DNA from: Erwinia sp050410775
GTDB taxonomy: Bacteria > Pseudomonadota > Gammaproteobacteria > Enterobacterales > Enterobacteriaceae
Reading direction: 5' to 3' (one strand)
Assembly (NCBI RefSeq): GCF_050410775.1
Contig: NZ_CP191229.1
Length of the DNA: 64,000 bases
The notes beneath the pieces were generated by a model. The model did not search any database. It was given only the letters and a program-made list of their open reading frames with translations, and was not told the DNA's origin. This document shows, one piece after another, positions 1-7,979 of the stretch. Made by a program: the position numbers and the translations under genes. Each line of letters begins with the position of its first letter. Positions within the stretch are counted from its first letter, which is position 1.

Positions 1-22
1 CCGAGGCATTATAAATTGTCCG

Positions 23-51
23 TTGAGGATGCACCAGCAAATACCTATAGT
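23..51 (+). promoter_or_regulatory. Promoter of the GcvB small RNA
   Basis: A TTGAGG element (23-28) and a TATAGT element (46-51) are separated by 17 bp. The -10 element ends six bases before position 58, where the sequence begins to match GcvB. The divergent gcvA gene expected to the left lies outside the window. GcvA activation is known for E. coli gcvB, but I do not see a site I can name here. Confidence 0.75.
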
Positions 52-57
52 TGCCGC

Positions 58-262
58 ACTTCCTGAGCCGGAACGAAAAGCAGTTTGAAATTTGGGCGAA
101 TACGCAGAGTTTTGAAAGGCTTTTGGCTTGTGGTCGTGATGTTGTGTTTGCAATTGGTCTGACGATTTTCAGACCGGTAGCCTGGCTACCATTTATTCCT
201 GTAGATTTACCCTGTCTGTCCAAAGTCATTTATAGCACCGCAATTTGCGGTGCTTTTTTTTT
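58..262 (+). ncRNA. gcvB: GcvB small regulatory RNA
   Basis: GcvB is an Hfq-dependent sRNA that represses many amino-acid and peptide transporter mRNAs. The 5' end (ACTTCCTGAGCCGGAACGAA, from 58) matches the E. coli RNA as I remember it. A G/U-rich R1 target-pairing segment lies at about 130-150, the CAATTGGTCT block follows at 151-160, and the second seed ACCCTGTCTGTCC is near 209-221. The RNA ends in an intrinsic terminator, a hairpin of GCACCGCAA and TTGCGGTGC (235-253) followed by nine T residues. The length, about 205 nt, is normal. R1 looks one GTTGTGTT-like unit shorter than in E. coli. Position beside ygdI agrees with the gcvA-gcvB-ygdI order of E. coli. Confidence 0.96.
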
Positions 263-271
263 GCCTGAGAC

Positions 272-496
272 TTACTGCCCCATTTCAACCATCTCTTTAA
301 CGTCTGAGCGGTTAATCTGCTGCTTGTTCCCGTTAGCATCCTGATAGCTGATCATGCCGGTATCATCATCCACAACGGGCTTGCCGTCGGCGACAATAGT
401 ACGTCCATCATTCGTGTGCATTACGTAGTTGCTGGAACAGGCGGCCAGAGTAAAAGTCATGGCGCAGGCGGCCATAATAGCAGCGAATTTTTTCAT
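272..496 (-). CDS. ygdI: YgdI/YgdR family small lipoprotein
   Basis: A 74-residue lipoprotein of unknown function. The signal peptide ends in a LAAC lipobox with the lipidated Cys at residue 20. The mature part is a single small domain of the YgdI/YgdR (DUF903) family, with the typical YVMHTNDGRTIVADGKPVVD stretch. The serine residues after Cys20 suggest outer-membrane sorting. A good AAGGAG ribosome site precedes the ATG. It ends just past the GcvB terminator and faces it. A paralogue, ygdR, lies at 28820-29035. Confidence 0.93.
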   Translation of the reverse strand: MKKFAAIMAACAMTFTLAACSSNYVMHTNDGRTIVADGKPVVDDDTGMISYQDANGNKQQINRSDVKEMVEMGQ

Positions 497-711
497 CTTT
501 AGTTCTCCTTGCAGATTGTAATGCGATAAACCACCCGAAGAGCACGACCTGAAAGCAAAAAGCGCGTAAATTGCCTGCCGGTAGCGCTCATATTTGCGGG
601 TAATAGTTTAAACCTTGCATAATCCAGCATAACGCGCTTTTCCAACATTGCCAGAAAACGGCCTAAAATTCAGTCCCGTCTCAGACGGGATGATGCACAG
701 TCGGGGAGATT

Positions 712-1917
712 ATGACGACATTTAACCCTGTTCAGTTTCGCCAGCAATTCCCGGCCCTGAAAGATGCCGGCGTCTACCTCGATAGCGCTGCGACGACGCT
801 CAAGCCTCAGGCGGTAATTGAAGCGACCCGTCAGTTTTACAGCCTCAGCGCGGGCACGGTGCACCGCAGCCAATTTGCCGCCGCGCGCGCGCTGACGGAG
901 CGCTATGAGGAGGCGCGGACGTCGGTCGGCCGCCTGCTGAATGCGCCTGATGGAAGAAATATTGTCTGGACGAAAGGCACCACCGAGGCGATAAACCTGG
1001 TGGCACAGAGCTATTTTCGTCCGCGATTGCAGCCCGGCGATGAGATTATCGTCAGCGAAGCGGAACATCACGCTAACCTGGTGCCCTGGCTGATGGTCGC
1101 TGCACAAACCGGCGCCACGATCGTCAAGTGGCCGCTGGGCGACGATCTCCTGCCGGATATGGCGCTGCTGCCAGACTTACTGACCGCCCGCACCCGCCTG
1201 CTGGCGCTGGGACAGATGTCCAATGTTACCGGCGGTACGCCCGATATCGCGCGCGCCATCCAGCTGGCGCATGGTGCCGGCGCTAAAGTGATGATTGATG
1301 GCGCGCAGGGCATAGTGCACGCGCCGCCGGATGTCGCCGCGCTGGATATCGACTTTTATGCGTTTTCCGCCCATAAGCTTTATGGCCCGATGGGCATCGG
1401 CGCGCTCTTCGGCAAAACCGATCTGCTGGAGGCGATGCCCGCCTGGCAGGGGGGCGGCAAAATGTTAAGCAAGGTAAGCTTTGAAGGCTTTACGCCACAG
1501 CCGGTGCCCTGGCGATTTGAGGCCGGGACGCCGAACGTGGCGGGCGTGATCGGCCTGAGCGCGGCGCTGAAATGGCTGGAAGATCTCGATATGGCTGCGG
1601 CAGAAAGCTGGAGCTGCGGGCTGGCCGATGTTGCTGAAGAGCGTCTCGTCGCGCTGCCCGGTTTTCGCAGCTTTCGCGCCAGCCGTTCCAGCCTGCTCTC
1701 TTTTGACATCGCCGGCCTGCATCACAGCGATGTGGTGACGCTGCTGGCGGAAAGCGGCATCGCGGTCAGAGCGGGCCAGCACTGCGCACAGCCCCTTCTT
1801 GAGCGGCTTGGCGTAAGCGGCACGCTGCGCGCCTCGTTTGCACCTTATAATACGCTTAACGACGTCGACGCGCTGGTGACCAGCCTCGCGACCGCCATTG
1901 AACTTCTAGCGGACTGA
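712..1917 (+). CDS. csdA: Cysteine desulfurase CsdA
   Basis: A PLP-dependent class V aminotransferase-fold enzyme of 401 residues, the E. coli length. It removes sulfur from cysteine (also cysteine sulfinate and selenocysteine) and passes it as a persulfide to CsdE. The PLP lysine is Lys222 in SAHKLYGP, and the persulfide cysteine is Cys358 in AGQHCAQP. The gene is followed two bases later by csdE, and the next gene, tcdA, codes for a known CsdA-CsdE client. The 215-bp upstream gap should hold the promoter, but I could not fix it. Confidence 0.97.
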   Translation: MTTFNPVQFRQQFPALKDAGVYLDSAATTLKPQAVIEATRQFYSLSAGTVHRSQFAAARALTERYEEARTSVGRLLNAPDGRNIVWTKGTTEAINLVAQSYFRPRLQPGDEIIVSEAEHHANLVPWLMVAAQTGATIVKWPLGDDLLPDMALLPDLLTARTRLLALGQMSNVTGGTPDIARAIQLAHGAGAKVMIDGAQGIVHAPPDVAALDIDFYAFSAHKLYGPMGIGALFGKTDLLEAMPAWQGGGKMLSKVSFEGFTPQPVPWRFEAGTPNVAGVIGLSAALKWLEDLDMAAAESWSCGLADVAEERLVALPGFRSFRASRSSLLSFDIAGLHHSDVVTLLAESGIAVRAGQHCAQPLLERLGVSGTLRASFAPYNTLNDVDALVTSLATAIELLAD

Positions 1918-1919
1918 TT

Positions 1920-2357
1920 ATGACAACTTTACTTGCCCCCCATCCCTTTGGCGATCGCATCACCGCTGAAGGTCTGAAACAGCAGTTTTCCGCCTTTACC
2001 CAGTGGGAAGATCGCTACCGCCAGCTGATCCTGTTAGGCAAACAGCTGCCTGCCATGCCCGACGAGCTGAGAACACCGGAGATTGAACTGAGCGGCTGTG
2101 AAAACCGCGTCTGGCTGGGATACCAGCAGCGGCAGGATGGCAGCCTGCATTTTTATGGCGAGAGCGAGGGACGTATTGTGCGGGGGCTGCTGGCGGTACT
2201 GCTGACGGCGGTCGAAGGACAAACGCCTGCCTCATTGCAAAACAGCGATCCCCTGGCGCTGTTTGAGGCGCTGGGACTGCGCAGCCAGCTCAGCGCCTCA
2301 CGTAGCGCCGGGCTGAATGCGCTGGCCGAAGCCGTGCGCAAGGCCGCGATAAGCTAA
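1920..2357 (+). CDS. csdE: Sulfur acceptor protein CsdE
   Basis: A SufE-family protein of 145 residues that takes sulfur from CsdA. The acceptor cysteine is Cys60 in IELSGCENRVWLG. The ATG lies two bases after the csdA stop codon, so the two are translated from one mRNA. The gene converges with tcdA on the other strand. Confidence 0.96.
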   Translation: MTTLLAPHPFGDRITAEGLKQQFSAFTQWEDRYRQLILLGKQLPAMPDELRTPEIELSGCENRVWLGYQQRQDGSLHFYGESEGRIVRGLLAVLLTAVEGQTPASLQNSDPLALFEALGLRSQLSASRSAGLNALAEAVRKAAIS

Positions 2358-2389
2358 CCGCGCCGCAAATCCGGCGCGGCGCGCCTCAG

Positions 2390-3190
2390 CTAGCGCCGCG
2401 CGGCCTTTGCCATCATCTTTTTCAGCACGTGGGAGACAGCAACAAAGCCAAAGGTGGCCGTCACCATGGTGGCGGCACCAAACCCCGAGGCGCAGTCCAT
2501 CCGTTTCGGTCCTTCCGCCGTGCTGCGCGAAGCGCAGACCGAGCCGTCAGGCTGGGGGTACATCAACGCTTCGGTGGAAAATACGCAGTCGATCCCCAGC
2601 TTCCCTTTGCTGTTTTTCACGATATTAAAATCGTGCTTCAGCCGCTCGCGCAGCTTCGCCGCCAGCGGGTCCTGAATGGTCTTTGCCAGATCGGCGACCT
2701 GAATCTGCGTCGGGTCGATCTGCCCGCCTGCTCCCCCTGTGGTGACCAGCGGGATTTTATTACGCCGGCACCACGCCAACAGCGCCGCTTTCGGCCTCAC
2801 GCTGTCTATCGCATCTATGACATAGCTGAAACCGGCACTCATCAGTTCAGCAGTATTGTCCGCCGTAATAAAATCGTCGATGCAGGTGACGTTACACTCT
2901 GGATTGATCGCCAGAATGCGCTCCGCCATCACTTCGGTTTTTGCCTGACCAACCGTCCCCTTCATCGCATGGATTTGTCGGTTGGTATTGGTGATGCAGA
3001 CATCATCCATATCAATCAGGGTGATAGCCCCTATGCCGGTCCTGGCTAGCGCTTCCGCAGCCCAGGAGCCGACGCCGCCAATCCCCACCACGCAGACGTG
3101 CGCGTCGGCAAAAAGTTGCAGCGCAGGCTGACCATAGAGACGCGCGGTTCCACCAAAGCGCTGAAGCCAGGCGTCAGAAAGAGAAGTCAT
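2390..3190 (-). CDS. tcdA: tRNA threonylcarbamoyladenosine dehydratase TcdA (CsdL)
   Basis: An E1/MoeB-like ATP-dependent enzyme of 266 residues that cyclises t6A37 of tRNA to ct6A. It has the nucleotide-binding GIGGVGSW motif at residues 36-43, followed by the acidic LIDMDDV and the asparagine/arginine switch NTNRQIH. In E. coli its activity is supported by CsdA and CsdE, which explains the convergent csdAE neighbours. Confidence 0.95.
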   Translation of the reverse strand: MTSLSDAWLQRFGGTARLYGQPALQLFADAHVCVVGIGGVGSWAAEALARTGIGAITLIDMDDVCITNTNRQIHAMKGTVGQAKTEVMAERILAINPECNVTCIDDFITADNTAELMSAGFSYVIDAIDSVRPKAALLAWCRRNKIPLVTTGGAGGQIDPTQIQVADLAKTIQDPLAAKLRERLKHDFNIVKNSKGKLGIDCVFSTEALMYPQPDGSVCASRSTAEGPKRMDCASGFGAATMVTATFGFVAVSHVLKKMMAKAARR

Positions 3191-3243
3191 GCTTTACCTC
3201 AGAATAGAAAAGCGGGCTGGCGATCCAGCCCGCAGGGAAAAGG

Positions 3244-4386
3244 CTACTGGGTTACCAGCGCCGTTTTACCCAGACTGTTTTGTGCGGAAGAGAACAGCGG
3301 CTCGCCCGTACCAGGCGCGGTTTTCAATACCCATACCCGGCCATAATGGTTAAACCAGCCGGCCATATGGCCCGCCTGCTCGCCAATCCCCTGATAGATA
3401 TCAAAGTGCTGTCCTTTAATAGCGCCACCGACGTCAAGCGAGACCATCATTCGCATCTCATATTTTCCGGTAAACTTACCGTCATTGTCCAGCAGCGGGA
3501 TTTCCGCCAGCAGGGCGGTTCCCGGCGGGATCAGCGAGCGATCGGAAGCGACAGACGCTTTGGCGATCAGCGGTACGGCGCTGGCGCCGCGCACCGGCGC
3601 AAAGTTTTCAGGCTTAAAGAAGACGAAAGAAGGATTCTGCTCAAGAAGCTCTCTCACCTCGGCCGGGCTGTGCTCTTCGCCCCATTTGCGGATTGCCTGC
3701 ATAGACATATCTTCACGTTTGACTTCGCCGCGATCGATCAGCACCTTGCCGATGCTGTGGTAGGCATGGCCATTTTTTCCGCCGTAGCCGAAAAACATCA
3801 GCGGGCGGCCATCGCCGAAGTTGACGTAGCCGCTACCCTGGACATCCATAATGAAATTATCCATCAGCGAGTTGCTGTAGCCAATGATGTAGCGATCGTC
3901 CAGCGCGCCGCTGTAGATTTGCGCGCGGCTCGGCAGACGTCCTTTATTGCGCGGCGGCAGACGGTAAAGCGGATACTGGAACTCACCCTGGCGGGTGTAG
4001 CGGGCTTCGATGACCGGCGTGTAGTAACCGGTAAACTGGACGTTACCGTAATTGTCGGTGCCTTCCATCTGATAAGCATTCAGGCCAAACTGGCGCAGCT
4101 GCCGCGTGTCGCCGCCCGCCATCAGCCAGCTTCTGATGGCGCTGTAAACGCCGGCCTGCCGTGAGAACATCGCCGGTGAGGCGTACTGCACTTCATTAAC
4201 CTGATCGCTGAAGTCTTTACCGTTGACCGGACGGCCTTTGGCATTCGGCTGATTCACCAGCGCTAGCGGCACCTCAAGCTTGCCATCTTTATACTGCTGC
4301 CCGCGATCGGTCGGTTTTGATGAACATCCCGCCAGCAGGGCAATAAATGCCCCGGTCACTGCATACCTTATCCAACGTCCTTTCAT
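3244..4386 (-). CDS. mltA: Membrane-bound lytic murein transglycosylase A
   Basis: A 380-residue outer-membrane lipoprotein that cleaves peptidoglycan glycan strands to 1,6-anhydro-muropeptides. The signal peptide ends in LLAGC (Cys21). The MltA and 3D domains follow. The C-terminal motif VSLDVGGAIKGQHFDIY holds the conserved aspartates of the active site. It is followed by tcdA on the same strand with a gap of about 50 bp, as in E. coli. Confidence 0.96.
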   Translation of the reverse strand: MKGRWIRYAVTGAFIALLAGCSSKPTDRGQQYKDGKLEVPLALVNQPNAKGRPVNGKDFSDQVNEVQYASPAMFSRQAGVYSAIRSWLMAGGDTRQLRQFGLNAYQMEGTDNYGNVQFTGYYTPVIEARYTRQGEFQYPLYRLPPRNKGRLPSRAQIYSGALDDRYIIGYSNSLMDNFIMDVQGSGYVNFGDGRPLMFFGYGGKNGHAYHSIGKVLIDRGEVKREDMSMQAIRKWGEEHSPAEVRELLEQNPSFVFFKPENFAPVRGASAVPLIAKASVASDRSLIPPGTALLAEIPLLDNDGKFTGKYEMRMMVSLDVGGAIKGQHFDIYQGIGEQAGHMAGWFNHYGRVWVLKTAPGTGEPLFSSAQNSLGKTALVTQ

Positions 4387-4553
4387 GGTTCTCTCTTACT
4401 ATTAAGCGGAATTCCAGGCCGAAGATAGCAAAGCCCCCCGCAGATTTAAACGTGCTGCCGGAAAAGTTTCCGCCATGCCGGTGCAATTATTCAACATGAT
4501 GCGGAAAAAATAAGCAGTAAGGCGCATTTTCCTGACTTTATTGAAAAAGGGGG

Positions 4554-4581
4554 TTGCATCAAAAGCCATCCAGCGTATAGT
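4554..4581 (+). promoter_or_regulatory. Promoter of the initiator tRNA cluster
   Basis: TTGCAT (4554-4559) and TATAGT (4576-4581) are separated by 16 bp, with a GC-rich TGCGC start region directly after the -10 element. Such a discriminator is typical of stringently controlled stable RNA promoters. The first mature tRNA base follows at 4595. Confidence 0.7.
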
Positions 4582-4594
4582 GCGCTTCCACGGA

Positions 4595-4671
<77 letters not shown>

Positions 4672-4735
4672 ATTCTCCTCTGGAGAAAAAAAGCAGTAAG
4701 CTGTCGTGACGGAAGCGACAGATGTAGTATACGGA

Positions 4736-4812
<77 letters not shown>

Positions 4813-4880
4813 CTTCTCCCCTGGAGAAGAAAAAGTGAGAAAGAACTGTCGTGACGGAAGCGACAGGTGTATTATACGGA

Positions 4881-4956
<76 letters not shown>

Positions 4957-4957
<1 letters not shown>

Positions 4958-4979
4958 ACACCCTTTTGGGTGTTTTTTT
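4957..4979 (+). terminator. Intrinsic terminator of the tRNA-fMet cluster
   Basis: A 7-bp stem (4957-4963 with 4968-4974), a TTTT loop and a run of seven T residues at 4973-4979. It starts at the last base of the third tRNA. Confidence 0.9.
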
Positions 4980-5048
4980 GTTTCTGGCGTTCGCCAGTTT
5001 CCCCCTGAATAACAACGGATGGTTTCTTCCACCACCCGCTTTCCCCGG

Positions 5049-6302
5049 TTATTTTCTTGGTGCCAGCGGCGCGCCGTTAGCGAAATAGGCTTTAATACCC
5101 GCCAGAATAGAGTTCGCCACCTGCTGCTGAAACTTCCCCGTGCGGAGCTTACGCTCTTCTTCCAGATTACTGATAAACGCCGTTTCGACCAGAATGGAAG
5201 GAATATCCGGCGCTTTCAGTACCGCAAAGCCCGCCTGGTCTACCGTCTTTTTATGCAGATGGTTGATCCTGCCCATGCGGGAAAGGACTTCCTTGCCGAA
5301 TTTGAGGCTGTCGTTAATAGTCAGGCTCTGCACCATATCGAACATGGTGTGATCGAGATAGCGGTCTCCGCTCATGCTGACGCCGCCGATAAGATCGGAC
5401 TCATTTTGCGTGCGGGCAAGATAGCGGGCGGCGGTACTGGTCGCGCCGCGGGTTGAGAGCGCAAAAACAGAAGATCCCCGCGCTAACCGGCTGGTAAAGG
5501 CGTCGGCGTGAATGGAAATGAACAGATCGGCGCGCTGCTTGCGGGCCTTCGCCACCCTCACCTTCAGCGGAATAAAAACATCCTCATTACGCGTCATATA
5601 GGCGCGCATATTCGGCTCTTTGTCGATTAGCGCTTTCAGCCTGCGCGCGATCTTCAGCACAATATCCTTCTCGCGGGTTTTATGCTTGCCGATCGCGCCG
5701 GGATCTTCGCCGCCATGTCCCGGATCGAGCATAACTACGATGGGACGATCCCTGCCAGCCTTGCCGGGTCGCGGTGCGGCAACCGGCTGGTTCTGCTCAA
5801 GGTTGCCTTTATTGTAATCTTCCAGCAGCGCCAGCAGCGGATCGTCCTCATACTGCCTGCTGCTGGCGCTGGCAGGATAGAGATCCAGCACAAGACGGTT
5901 CTTAAAACCAGCGACGGGATCGAGAGTGAAAACCTTTGGCGTGACGTTCTGCTTGAGTTCCAGCACCAGCCGCACGGTGTTTTTATCAAACTGACCCACG
6001 CGGGCATTCTTTATATAGGGATCGTCACTGCGGACCAGGTTGCCCACTTTCTTCAATACCGGGTTAAGGTGAATATTTTCGATATCCACCACTACACGTT
6101 CCGGATTACTCAGCGCAAACTGTTTGTATTTCAGTGACGAACTGGACTCCAGCGTGACGCGGGAATAGGTCGAGGAAGGCCAGATGCGAATGGCCACCAT
6201 GTGGCTGCTGGCGGCCAGGCCAATTTTGCTGACGCTGAGAAGCCAGACCGCGCCCGCGCTCTTTAACCACCGGCGACGGCCGGGGGACTGTAAATCGGTC
6301 AT
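5049..6302 (-). CDS. amiC: N-acetylmuramoyl-L-alanine amidase AmiC
   Basis: A 417-residue periplasmic zinc amidase that cuts septal peptidoglycan so that daughter cells separate. It starts with a twin-arginine signal (RRRW at residues 9-12, cut near residue 30), an AMIN septum-targeting domain follows (about 35-145), then the Amidase_3 domain. Zinc ligands are seen in LDPGHGG (His196), TREKD (Glu211) and SIHAD (His265), and the catalytic glutamate in LVETAF. A GGAG site precedes the ATG. Confidence 0.97.
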   Translation of the reverse strand: MTDLQSPGRRRWLKSAGAVWLLSVSKIGLAASSHMVAIRIWPSSTYSRVTLESSSSLKYKQFALSNPERVVVDIENIHLNPVLKKVGNLVRSDDPYIKNARVGQFDKNTVRLVLELKQNVTPKVFTLDPVAGFKNRLVLDLYPASASSRQYEDDPLLALLEDYNKGNLEQNQPVAAPRPGKAGRDRPIVVMLDPGHGGEDPGAIGKHKTREKDIVLKIARRLKALIDKEPNMRAYMTRNEDVFIPLKVRVAKARKQRADLFISIHADAFTSRLARGSSVFALSTRGATSTAARYLARTQNESDLIGGVSMSGDRYLDHTMFDMVQSLTINDSLKFGKEVLSRMGRINHLHKKTVDQAGFAVLKAPDIPSILVETAFISNLEEERKLRTGKFQQQVANSILAGIKAYFANGAPLAPRK

Positions 6303-6481
6303 GCCACTCCAGTCTGCTGTACTGTATAAAAAAAAGCCAAATGACTACCAAGGTGAAAAACTTTAACTAATCCGTCTGGCGGTGTCACCCATAAAAGCAC
6401 GGCATCGCTGCCTGTTCGTCCGGGCCCGGCATCCGGGCCAGTTAAAAATCGAACCAATTGCCGCTTGCACAAGATCGCCAA

Positions 6482-6519
6482 AAGAATAAAAATACAGTTT
6501 TAACGAATAATAATTCATA
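6482..6519. promoter_or_regulatory. Tandem ARG boxes (ArgR operator) before argA
   Basis: The 18-bp AACGAATAATAATTCATA at 6502-6519 fits the ArgR half-operator consensus (TGAATWWWWATTCA) with one change in the left arm. A weaker copy, AAGAATAAAAATACAGTT, lies at 6482-6499, two bases upstream. Paired boxes with such spacing are usual for hexameric ArgR. The pair ends eleven bases before the argA start codon. Confidence 0.8.
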
Positions 6520-6529
6520 GAGGTTTGCC

Positions 6530-7873
6530 GTGAAGGAACGGAGTACCGAGCTGGTTCAGGGATTTCGCCATACCGTCCCCTATATCAACGCCCACCGTGG
6601 TAAGACCTTTGTCATCATGCTGGGAGGGGAAGCGATAGAGCATGAAAACTTCTCCAGCATTGTGAATGATATTGGCCTGTTGCACAGCCTTGGCATCCGG
6701 CTGGTGGTCGTTTACGGCGCCAGGCCGCAGATTGATGCCAGCCTCGCCACGCAGCAGCTGGAGCCGCTTTACCATAAGCATACCCGCGTGACGGATGCGC
6801 CGGCGCTTGAACTGGTAAAGCAGGCGGCTGGCCGGCTGCAGCTGGATATTACCGCTCGTCTCTCCATGAGCCTTAACAATACGCCACTACAGGGTGCGCA
6901 TATTAACGTCGTCAGCGGCAACTTTATTATCGCCCAGCCGCTGGGCGTGGATGACGGCGTGGACTACTGCCACAGCGGGCGCATCCGCCGCATTGATGAA
7001 GAGGCGATCCATCGCCAGCTCGACAGCGGCGCGATTGTGCTGCTGGGCCCGGTTGCGGTCTCCGTAACCGGCGAAAGTTTTAACCTCACTTCGGAAGAGG
7101 TTGCCACGCAGCTGGCGATCAAACTGAAAGCGGAGAAAATGATCGGCTTCTGTTCAGAACAGGGCGTCAACGACAGCGAAGGGAAGGTCATTTCGGAACT
7201 CTTTCCGGACGAGGCGCAGAAGCGTATTGAAGAACTGGAGAAGGAAGATGATTACCTCTCCGGCACGGTACGCTTCCTGCGCGGCGCCGTTAAGGCCTGC
7301 CGCAGCGGCGTGCGCCGCAGCCATCTGATCAGCTATCAGGAGGATGGCGCGCTGTTGCAGGAGCTGTTTTCACGTGATGGTATCGGTACGCAGATCGTTA
7401 TGGAAAGCGCTGAAAAAATTCGCCGCGCTAACATTAATGATATCGGCGGCATCCTTGAGCTGATCCGCCCGCTGGAGCAACAGGGAATTCTGGTACGCCG
7501 CTCCCGCGAGCAGCTTGAGATGGAAATTGATAAATTCACCATTATTGAGCGGGATAATCTGACCATCGGCTGTGCGGCCCTCTATCCCTTCCCGGAGGAG
7601 GAGATTGGAGAGATGGCCTGCGTGGCCGTACACCCCGATTACCGCAGCTCGGCACGCGGAGAGGAGCTGCTGGAGCGGGTTGCGCTTCAGGCCCGCCAGA
7701 TGGGGCTGAAAAAGCTGTTTGTGCTGACGACCCGCAGCATCCACTGGTTTCAGGAGCGCGGCTTTATGCCGGTGGATATTGAACTGCTGCCGGAAAGTAA
7801 AAAACAGATGTATAACTATCAGCGCCGCTCAAAAGTGCTGATGGCCGACCTCCGTCATGCCCGCCAGGCCTAG
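6530..7873 (+). CDS. argA: N-acetylglutamate synthase ArgA
   Basis: The first enzyme of arginine synthesis: acetyl-CoA plus glutamate gives N-acetylglutamate. It has 447 residues, with an amino-acid-kinase-like domain (about 1-290) that in the family binds arginine for feedback inhibition and a GNAT acetyltransferase domain (about 295-440). The start is GTG, with AGAGG six bases upstream. ARG boxes lie directly before it, so repression by ArgR is expected in addition to feedback inhibition. Confidence 0.97.
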   Translation: MKERSTELVQGFRHTVPYINAHRGKTFVIMLGGEAIEHENFSSIVNDIGLLHSLGIRLVVVYGARPQIDASLATQQLEPLYHKHTRVTDAPALELVKQAAGRLQLDITARLSMSLNNTPLQGAHINVVSGNFIIAQPLGVDDGVDYCHSGRIRRIDEEAIHRQLDSGAIVLLGPVAVSVTGESFNLTSEEVATQLAIKLKAEKMIGFCSEQGVNDSEGKVISELFPDEAQKRIEELEKEDDYLSGTVRFLRGAVKACRSGVRRSHLISYQEDGALLQELFSRDGIGTQIVMESAEKIRRANINDIGGILELIRPLEQQGILVRRSREQLEMEIDKFTIIERDNLTIGCAALYPFPEEEIGEMACVAVHPDYRSSARGEELLERVALQARQMGLKKLFVLTTRSIHWFQERGFMPVDIELLPESKKQMYNYQRRSKVLMADLRHARQA

Positions 7874-7979
7874 CAGCCGCCTGCCCTAATCCGCCCGGGC
7901 GGCTGTCCGCGCCGCTTTTTCCGGCTCCGGTGGGCGGACGCGCCGCCCTGAACTGCCCCAGCGGAACGGGCGCGCCGCC

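Noticed and set aside
51..344. 97-codon open frame at the left end of the plus strand
   Set aside because: It covers the GcvB RNA gene from end to end and its terminator, with no ribosome site and no recognisable protein.
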